From assembly GCA_943369755.1 (NCBI GenBank), contig CALROG020000003.1:96435-160434 (forward strand): 64,000 nt of DNA, given 5' to 3'. The DNA is from CALROG01 sp943369755 (lineage in GTDB: Bacteria; Pseudomonadota; Gammaproteobacteria; Burkholderiales; Burkholderiaceae_C). The position numbers and the translations under genes were made by a program. Below the pieces are notes generated by a model. That model worked only from the letters and a program-made list of their open reading frames with translations, made no database searches and had not been told where the DNA came from. Each line of letters opens with the position of its first letter. Within the stretch, counting starts at the first letter, position 1. Below, piece by piece: positions 58,130 to 64,000 of the stretch.

Positions 58130-58383
58130 GGGTTGGCGGTTTGTGGCATCGTAATCGAGCCTTTGCTCGGGAGTCGTTGTGCCTGAGCCACTGGCGGTCT
58201 TGTGACATATGCCGCAAGGGCGGCCTGGCGGGCATTCCAGCCCCGGTATAACGGTACTATTTGGCCCAAACGCGGTTGCGGTGCATGGGGGCGTGTGCTA
58301 ACTTCGATTGGATCAACCGATGACAGTGCCCCGCCGTGGGGGTGGGTCTGCACGAGCAGACTCAGCAGGAGTGACCAATTACC

Positions 58384-61300
58384 GTGCGCCATCAGAACAA
58401 ATCAGCATTCAAACCCACCGTGGTGGGCAATAGGGTAGCCAGCAGCCCCGCGGTGGCGGGCTTTCGTCCGGCCGGCGCAACGTTGGCTGTGGCGGCTGCT
58501 TTTTTTGGCCTGGCCCACGCCCAGCCCAGCGGCTTGCAGGCCGTTCACGGCACGGCGGCTGTGGCCACGCAGGGCAACAGTACTGTGGTTACCACCGGCA
58601 ACGGTGTCGGCAGTAACCACAGCGTGCTCAACTGGCAAAGTTTTTCTGTGCCGGCTGGCACGCTGACCCAATTCAACCAGCCGAATGCTGCCAGCACCTC
58701 GATCAACCGGGTGCTGGGCAACAACCCCAGCGCGATTTTTGGCACCCTGAGTTCCAACGGTCGGCTGGTGCTGGTCAACCCCGCTGGCATTGCGGTGGGT
58801 GCGGGGGCGGTCATCGATACCGCCGGCTTCACGGCTTCCACCCTGCGCATGAGCGAGGCTGACGCGCTGGCCGGGCGGCTGGTGTTTGGCGGCGACAGTT
58901 TTGCCAGCAGCGCGCTCAGCGTCAACGGCAAAATCGTCGCCCGCAGCGGCGACGTGGTGCTGATTGCGCCTAACGCACAGATTGGAACGCAAGCGCTGGT
59001 TGAGGCCCCCAACGGTGCGGCCATCGTGGCAGCGGGCCAGAAGGTCGAGCTGACCGGCCGGGGGCTGGAAGGCATTCATTTGCGGCTGCAGGCACCCGAA
59101 GACCAGGTGGTCAACCTGGGGCAACTCAAGGGTGATGCGGTAGGCCTGTTTGCTGGCACGCTCAGGCATTCCGGCCTGATCCAGGCCCGGGCAGTCAGCG
59201 CACAAGGCGGCAAGGTGGTGCTCAAGGCGCAAAACGAGGCCGAGATTGCGGGCACCGTCACTGCACAAAACGGCCTGTTGGGCGGCCAGATTCATGCAAC
59301 CGCCAACAAGGTCAGGCTCAAGAGCGGTGCCGTCATTGACGCCAGTGGCGCAGCGGGTGGCGGTGAGGTGCTGGTGGGCGGCGGCTGGCAGGGCCGCGAC
59401 GCCCGGGTTGCCAACGCGATTGAAACTACGGCGGAGACGGGCAGCACCATCAAGGCCGACGCCACCGGCAACGGTAACGGCGGCACCGTGGTGCTGTGGT
59501 CTGACGGCGTCACCGTTGCAGGTGGCCAAATCGCTGCCCGTGGCGGTGCCCACGGCGGCAACGGCGGCGTGGTGGAAACTTCGGGCAAGGGCAGCCTTTC
59601 CGTCGCAGGTGTTCAGGTCGACGCACGTGCACCGAATGGCAGGGCAGGCCTGTGGTTGCTGGACCCGACCGCGATGACCATTGCAGGGGGCACAGGCGGC
59701 GCGGCCGACACAATCTACGAGGACACCATTGAAGCAGCCGGTGCGAACGTGCTGATCCAGGCCACCGATTCGATTACCGCAGCAGGCACGTTCGCGGGTG
59801 CCGATGTCGTTGTGCCTGCGGGGCTCAATCTGACGATCCAGACCAATGCGACGGGTGGTGGAACGGGGATTGACCTAACAAGCAGCGCGCATGGTGCGGC
59901 ACTTGATTTCAAGACGTCCGGGGGTGGCAACATTGCCATGTCCACGGGCAATACGGCCCAGACCATCAAGACGGGAAAGCTGACTGTTGCTGGTGCTGGC
60001 TCCATCGCACTCAATTCCCTTGGTCCCATTCAAATATCCGGCACGACGTTGCAGACGGCCGGGGGGGGCATCACGCTCACAGGCGCTGGCACCACTCTGG
60101 GGGTCGGGGTCGATCTCACCAATACGGTCATCAGTTCAGGGGCTGGTGCGGTCAACATCACGGGCAGTTCAATCAACAACGTCGGAACCCAGATTCAGGC
60201 GGCGCTGGGTACTTCAAGCCTGACCAGCACAGGGGCAGTAACCATCGAGGGGACGACCAGTACCGGCAACCAGGGCGTTCTGATGATCGGCACGTCTGTG
60301 TCGGCCGGCACCGGCCTCAATGTGAACGTGGGGGCCAGCACCAGCTCGCGGGTTCGCCTGGACAGCACCACACTTGTTACTTCCGGGGGCAATCTATCCG
60401 TTGCCGCCAAGTCCACTGCCGCAGATACGGCAGGCCTGCGCGATGCACTGGCAATCGTCACGGCATCCAGCCTGCAGAACACCGGGGCCGGCACGCTCAC
60501 GCTGGGCGGAGATCTTGTGGGCGGTGGTGCAATCGGCCTGAATACGTCCGCCGGCGTCTTCCTGGATGGCGCAACCGTCACCACCACCGGCGGCAACCTG
60601 ACGATCACCGGCAACAGTGGCGTGACCCCCGCGCCCGGCGTTACCGGGCAGACCCGGGGCGTGTCAATTGCCACCGCGTCAACATTGGCGGCGGGTGCCG
60701 GGTCGCTGTCCATCACCGGCACAACCGGCAACAGTTCCGGAATCAACACTGCGGGCGTGGCCACTGAAGGCGTGCTGTCCGGGGCCAATATCAACATCAC
60801 GGGTACCGCAAACAACCCGTCGCAGTCTGGCCTTACCGGGGTGAAACTGGGAGGCTCAATCAATGGCACCAACAGCGTCTCGGTGACCGGTACCATGTCG
60901 GGGCAGACCGGCGCGGGCTTGAATCTGGCGAGCGGCACCGTGACGGCCGGCGCTGGTGGGCTGACGCTTAACGGCAGCGCAACCTCAGCCTCTACGTCGG
61001 CCTCCATTGAGGGGATCGTCATTTCCGGTATTGCCAGTTCGTCCGGAGCCATTTCAATGACCGGCGCGATTTCCGTGCCCACGGGCAATACCGCAGCAGT
61101 GCATGGGTTTTCGATCCCCGGCGGCGGCCGCATTGTAGGCAGCGGCGGTGCCACCATTACCTTGACCGGTTCGGGCGTGCCAGCACCGGCACCCGCGACG
61201 CAATACGACTTCAATCTGGTGGGTTCCACCATCAGTAGCGCGGGCGGGCAAATCAAGTTCATCGGGGACCGCGTCAACCTGACGATGCCGGTCAACTCGG

Positions 61301-63588
61301 GCTCCGGGCGCACGATGTTCGTGCCGTTCACAACCAGCCGGCCGATCACACTGGGCGGCGCTAGCGAAACCACTGCACTGAATCTGACGGCCGCTGAGAT
61401 CAACAACGTCACAGCGTCAGTGCTGGTGATCGGCGGCGGCACCTACTCGGGTGGCATCAACGTTGCGGGCGCGATTGCGCCAAGTGGAACCAATTCACTG
61501 AGTCTGATCAACAGCAATATCGGCTCTATCACCCAGGCTGGCAGCATCAGCATCAACAAACTCAATGCCGACGCAGGCTCTGTCACGTTGACGCACGGCT
61601 CGAACGCTTTGACGGAAATCAGCGGGCGGGCGTACACCGCGGGCAACTTCCGGGTCAGCAACAGCAATACGTCCACACTGACCGTTGGCACGGTAGACGG
61701 CGTCAATGGCGTCGAGAACGGCGGCTCCGGCTATGTTGAACTGGTGACAGGGGGGCCGCTGGCGCAGACGCAGCGGGTTCTGGCTGCGACGTTCAAGTCC
61801 ACCACCACGGATGGCCTTTCGCTAAACCACACCAACAATCAGATCGCTGCGTTTGAAGTCAGCAATACGGCCGGCGACATCGTTATCAAAAACGGCGTCA
61901 ACACCACGTTGACGAACGTCAATAACTTCAACTCGTCGCCGATGCCGCCGGCCCGGTTCATTCAGATCGACAACACGGGGTCGGTGACGGTTGCTTCGGT
62001 GACAACGCAGTCGTCTGAAACCGGGCTTTTGTTCAACTCGGCCGCGGTTGGCATCAAGTCAACGTTGGGTATCAACCGGTCTGGCGCCGGCACGCATGTG
62101 CAGGCGGGGTCGGGTGGCTCGGTTTACCTTGAGGCAGGTTCTGGCTCTGTGGGTGCGTCCAGCGCCAATCGGATCAATATTGATAGTAGTGGGCCGATTG
62201 TGGTGAAGGCCATCGGCGCTGGCCAGCTGGCCAATCTGGGGCTTTTGGCTGCAACAGTGAACCTTGACCAGGTCGTTGCTGCGGGTGCCATTGACCTGAC
62301 CGGCGACGGGACCAACGCCCTAAGCGTCACAAACGTCAGCAGTACGGCGGGGAATGTGACGCTGGCCAACGCTGGCAACGTGGTGGTCAAGGGCATCGTG
62401 AGCGCGGGTGGGGCCGGGAGCGCCAACGTAACTGCCAGCACGGGCATTACCGTGCAACCTGTCCCTGCCAATGTGGCGGACGCGCAAATTTCCGCTGGCG
62501 GCGCGATCGCTTTGAATGTTGGCGCAGCTGGTACTGTGAATGTGCTGGCCACCGCCAACCGCGGGGCGCGGGTTACAGCGGGAACCGGGGTCAACATCAC
62601 CACGGGTGGTGGCGGCGTGGTGAGCGTCACGGCCAATGGCAACAACTCGGCCGGCATCGTTAGCACTGCGGGCAACATCGCCGTTGACGCCGGCACGTTG
62701 AGTCTGTCAGCGGCGGCGGCCCCCAGCACGGGTGACGCGATTGTGCAGACGGCGGGTGCCATTACCACGCTACCTGGCACCTGCAATAACTGCAATTTGC
62801 TGCCTTTTGGGTCGACGCCCATTGGCAACACGGTGCCGCAAGCCGGATTGCTGGCGAGCAACCGTTATCGAAAAATAGTCGCCGCCGCTGACAGCGCCGC
62901 GTCTATTGCGGCGGCTGGTGGGACTTTGGGTTTGTTGGGCAACGACACCGTCGAAACCATGAACGGAACGCCGGTCACGGTAGGGGCCACCCCTGCCTTG
63001 GTCACCGTGTCGCTGGTGGCACCCCCGGCGGGCGTCACCCTGAACGGCACAGGTGATGGCATCGTTATTGCGGGTTCAACGGCAGATGGCACAACGAACC
63101 TGAACTACCAAAGCTGCCTCGTCGCAGACCCCAACAACTGTGTAACAGGCTCGGTGAGCTTCAACAAGGTTGCGGCAGCCCCATCGCCCGCACCCGCACC
63201 GACGGTTGCGCCGACGCCGGCTCCCACGCCCGCACCGACCGCCGCTCCAGCGCCGACACCCGCGCCGACCCCGGTGCCAACACCAACGCCAGCGCCGGCC
63301 CCAACACCTGCTCCGACCCCGGCCCCAACTCAAGCCCCCGCGCCCGCGCCTACTTCTGCACCTGCACCCGCACCTGTGGCGTCCCTTGAGCGTGTGGTGG
63401 AGTTGTTGCGCAGCGAAGAAACGCGCCAGGTGGTTCTGGACGCGGTTCAAAAGCAGGACAATCTGGCTACCACCTTCGTCAAGCTTTTGATCAAGGAAGA
63501 GGCCAAGCAGTCTGAAGAGGAAAAGAAGAAGAACAAAGACGCAGCACCCATTGCTGTGACTGGCGATCAGTGCAAATCGTCGTCGTAA
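58384..63588 (+). CDS. TpsA-family filamentous hemagglutinin-like exoprotein
   Basis: The 1734-residue protein starts at GTG 58384 (GGAG about 12 bp upstream). A long signal region ends LAHAQPSG, followed by the TPS secretion domain: GSNHSVLNWQSFSVPAGTL, FNQPNAASTSINRVLGN and LVLVNPAGIAVGAGAVIDTA (NPAGI for the usual NPNGI). After LWLLDPTAMTIAGG comes a long right-handed beta-helix region of degenerate Thr/Gly/Asn/Ser repeats. Near the C-terminus are a beta domain with a Cys pair (YQSCLVADPNNCV), a Pro/Ala/Thr tract of about 65 residues, and a charged helical tail. Export by an outer-membrane TpsB partner is expected; none is visible here. A paralogue follows directly. The 250 bp upstream has only loose promoter-like A/T patches such as TATAAC. 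Confidence 0.9.
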   Translation: MRHQNKSAFKPTVVGNRVASSPAVAGFRPAGATLAVAAAFFGLAHAQPSGLQAVHGTAAVATQGNSTVVTTGNGVGSNHSVLNWQSFSVPAGTLTQFNQPNAASTSINRVLGNNPSAIFGTLSSNGRLVLVNPAGIAVGAGAVIDTAGFTASTLRMSEADALAGRLVFGGDSFASSALSVNGKIVARSGDVVLIAPNAQIGTQALVEAPNGAAIVAAGQKVELTGRGLEGIHLRLQAPEDQVVNLGQLKGDAVGLFAGTLRHSGLIQARAVSAQGGKVVLKAQNEAEIAGTVTAQNGLLGGQIHATANKVRLKSGAVIDASGAAGGGEVLVGGGWQGRDARVANAIETTAETGSTIKADATGNGNGGTVVLWSDGVTVAGGQIAARGGAHGGNGGVVETSGKGSLSVAGVQVDARAPNGRAGLWLLDPTAMTIAGGTGGAADTIYEDTIEAAGANVLIQATDSITAAGTFAGADVVVPAGLNLTIQTNATGGGTGIDLTSSAHGAALDFKTSGGGNIAMSTGNTAQTIKTGKLTVAGAGSIALNSLGPIQISGTTLQTAGGGITLTGAGTTLGVGVDLTNTVISSGAGAVNITGSSINNVGTQIQAALGTSSLTSTGAVTIEGTTSTGNQGVLMIGTSVSAGTGLNVNVGASTSSRVRLDSTTLVTSGGNLSVAAKSTAADTAGLRDALAIVTASSLQNTGAGTLTLGGDLVGGGAIGLNTSAGVFLDGATVTTTGGNLTITGNSGVTPAPGVTGQTRGVSIATASTLAAGAGSLSITGTTGNSSGINTAGVATEGVLSGANINITGTANNPSQSGLTGVKLGGSINGTNSVSVTGTMSGQTGAGLNLASGTVTAGAGGLTLNGSATSASTSASIEGIVISGIASSSGAISMTGAISVPTGNTAAVHGFSIPGGGRIVGSGGATITLTGSGVPAPAPATQYDFNLVGSTISSAGGQIKFIGDRVNLTMPVNSGSGRTMFVPFTTSRPITLGGASETTALNLTAAEINNVTASVLVIGGGTYSGGINVAGAIAPSGTNSLSLINSNIGSITQAGSISINKLNADAGSVTLTHGSNALTEISGRAYTAGNFRVSNSNTSTLTVGTVDGVNGVENGGSGYVELVTGGPLAQTQRVLAATFKSTTTDGLSLNHTNNQIAAFEVSNTAGDIVIKNGVNTTLTNVNNFNSSPMPPARFIQIDNTGSVTVASVTTQSSETGLLFNSAAVGIKSTLGINRSGAGTHVQAGSGGSVYLEAGSGSVGASSANRINIDSSGPIVVKAIGAGQLANLGLLAATVNLDQVVAAGAIDLTGDGTNALSVTNVSSTAGNVTLANAGNVVVKGIVSAGGAGSANVTASTGITVQPVPANVADAQISAGGAIALNVGAAGTVNVLATANRGARVTAGTGVNITTGGGGVVSVTANGNNSAGIVSTAGNIAVDAGTLSLSAAAAPSTGDAIVQTAGAITTLPGTCNNCNLLPFGSTPIGNTVPQAGLLASNRYRKIVAAADSAASIAAAGGTLGLLGNDTVETMNGTPVTVGATPALVTVSLVAPPAGVTLNGTGDGIVIAGSTADGTTNLNYQSCLVADPNNCVTGSVSFNKVAAAPSPAPAPTVAPTPAPTPAPTAAPAPTPAPTPVPTPTPAPAPTPAPTPAPTQAPAPAPTSAPAPAPVASLERVVELLRSEETRQVVLDAVQKQDNLATTFVKLLIKEEAKQSEEEKKKNKDAAPIAVTGDQCKSSS
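63173..63380 (+). repeat. Pro/Ala/Thr-rich repeat tract in the adhesin C-terminus
   Basis: About 65 codons are made of PAP, PTP and APT units. The tract precedes a helical tail (VVELLRSEETRQVVLDAVQK, then a Glu/Lys-rich segment EEEKKKNKD). It should form an extended rod, perhaps crossing the cell wall or outer-membrane surface. Confidence 0.9.
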
Positions 63589-63602
63589 CAAGGCAAGCGC
63601 AG

Positions 63603-63657
63603 AAGCGGGCCTCTAGCCCGCGTCTGATAAGCGTGAGGCGCTATTGATTTGGTAGCG
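63603..63657 (-). repeat. Dispersed repeat family A, copy 8 (between the two adhesin genes)
   Basis: On the minus strand: GCTACCAAATCAATAGCGCC, TCACGCTTATCAGACGCGGG, CTAGAGGCCCGCTTCTG. It fills most of the 89 bp between the adhesin genes. Confidence 0.8.
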
Positions 63658-63677
63658 CCTCGGGAAAGGGAATCGTG

Positions 63678-64000
63678 ATGCGCCAACAAAAACTGCTACA
63701 CGGCCAGCCGCTCCCACGTGCCGCAGTGGCGGCCAGCCCGGCCGTAGATGGCCACCGGCCGCTCAGCCTGGCACTGGCGCTGGCGGCCTGCTTTGCCGTG
63801 GCCCCTGCGGTACGCGCCCAGCCGGCTGGGGCCCAGGTGATCCACGGCGCGGCCACACTGGTGCAAAGCGGCGCTTCCTTGACGGTGACCACCCAGAACG
63901 GCAGCGGTACAGGGCATTCCGCAATCAATTGGCAAAGCTTTAACGTCCCGGGTGGCAGCACCACTCACTTTGCGCAGCCCAACACGGCCAGCACCTCGAT
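63678..64000 (+). CDS. Second TpsA-family exoprotein, 5' part only
   Basis: ATG 63678 opens a frame to the window end (107 codons). A signal region ends AVRAQPAGAQ, and the TPS domain start is clear: HGAATLVQSGASLTVTTQNG, SAINWQSFNVPGGSTTHFAQ, PNTASTS. It is paralogous to the preceding adhesin over the whole visible length (WQSFxVPxG...FxQPNxASTS). The two genes are 89 bp apart on the same strand and may be cotranscribed. Confidence 0.88.
   Translation, partial: MRQQKLLHGQPLPRAAVAASPAVDGHRPLSLALALAACFAVAPAVRAQPAGAQVIHGAATLVQSGASLTVTTQNGSGTGHSAINWQSFNVPGGSTTHFAQPNTASTS

Noticed and set aside
60195..61442. Pro/Val-rich minus-strand frame opposite the adhesin
   Set aside because: It mirrors the Thr/Gly repeat codons of the adhesin and has no independent features.
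1..64000. tRNA, rRNA, CRISPR arrays, integrases, transposases or prophage genes
   Set aside because: No sequence or protein with such features was seen; the purC-ybbN insertion has no recombinase and no tRNA at its edges.

Overview
The window looks like chromosomal DNA of a beta-proteobacterium of the Comamonadaceae type (Rhodoferax/Polaromonas-like). I infer this from the high GC, tightly packed genes with ATGA/GTGA/TTGA overlaps, the pgk-pyk-fba-purC-purE-purK-sua5 order with a Calvin-type class II aldolase, the smg-dprA-LysM block divergent from def-fmt, a DUF1631 gene, and dispersed short repeats inside and between genes. No species assignment is possible from sequence alone. I see no tRNA, rRNA, CRISPR, integrase or transposase, and no gene-free stretch above 300 bases; the largest gap is about 250 bases, before the first large adhesin.

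Layout. 1-2.8 kb: minus-strand efflux operon (TetR/CecR-like regulator, outer-membrane factor, start of a membrane-fusion protein). 2.9-13.4 kb: glnE, and divergently yhdP, a nitrilase-family amidase and a two-component system. 13.4-20 kb: mltA, a higBA toxin-antitoxin pair, a small lipoprotein, a Tat-exported PhoX phosphatase behind a Pho-box-like array, a cytochrome-like protein with a Gly-Cys/TM/Arg tail, and an Lrp regulator divergent from an indolepyruvate ferredoxin oxidoreductase. 23.9-29.8 kb: yajC-secD-secF and a DUF1631 gene with a large Gly-rich insert. 29.8-37.2 kb: lipoprotein, smg, dprA and LysM gene on minus; def, lipoprotein, fmt, azlC and azlD on plus. 37.3-50.7 kb: glycolysis/Calvin genes (pgk, pyk, fba) and purine genes (purC, purE, purK) with a desaturase, a methyltransferase, a thioredoxin-TPR protein and Sua5. 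A 2.5 kb RTX-like surface-protein gene is wedged between purC and the thioredoxin gene and is flanked by remnants of both neighbours. 50.9-58.1 kb: a GDSL-fold lipoprotein lacking catalytic residues, a lipase, SemiSWEET, dacB, tsaB-rimI-udg and a GlcNAc-type glycosyltransferase. 58.4-64 kb: two tandem TpsA-type filamentous adhesins, the second cut by the window end.

The least expected features are these. (1) A ~60 bp dispersed repeat occurs eight times and is translated in frame inside at least four unrelated genes (outer-membrane factor, dprA, fmt, purK), in two of them as a recognisably similar peptide. (2) A second repeat, in inverted copies, brackets purK-sua5 and encodes the purK N-terminus. 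(3) The purC/thioredoxin junction is scarred: a 129 bp second copy of the purC 3' end differs only at synonymous sites and abuts a frameshifted thioredoxin remnant, which points to import of the surface gene by recombination.
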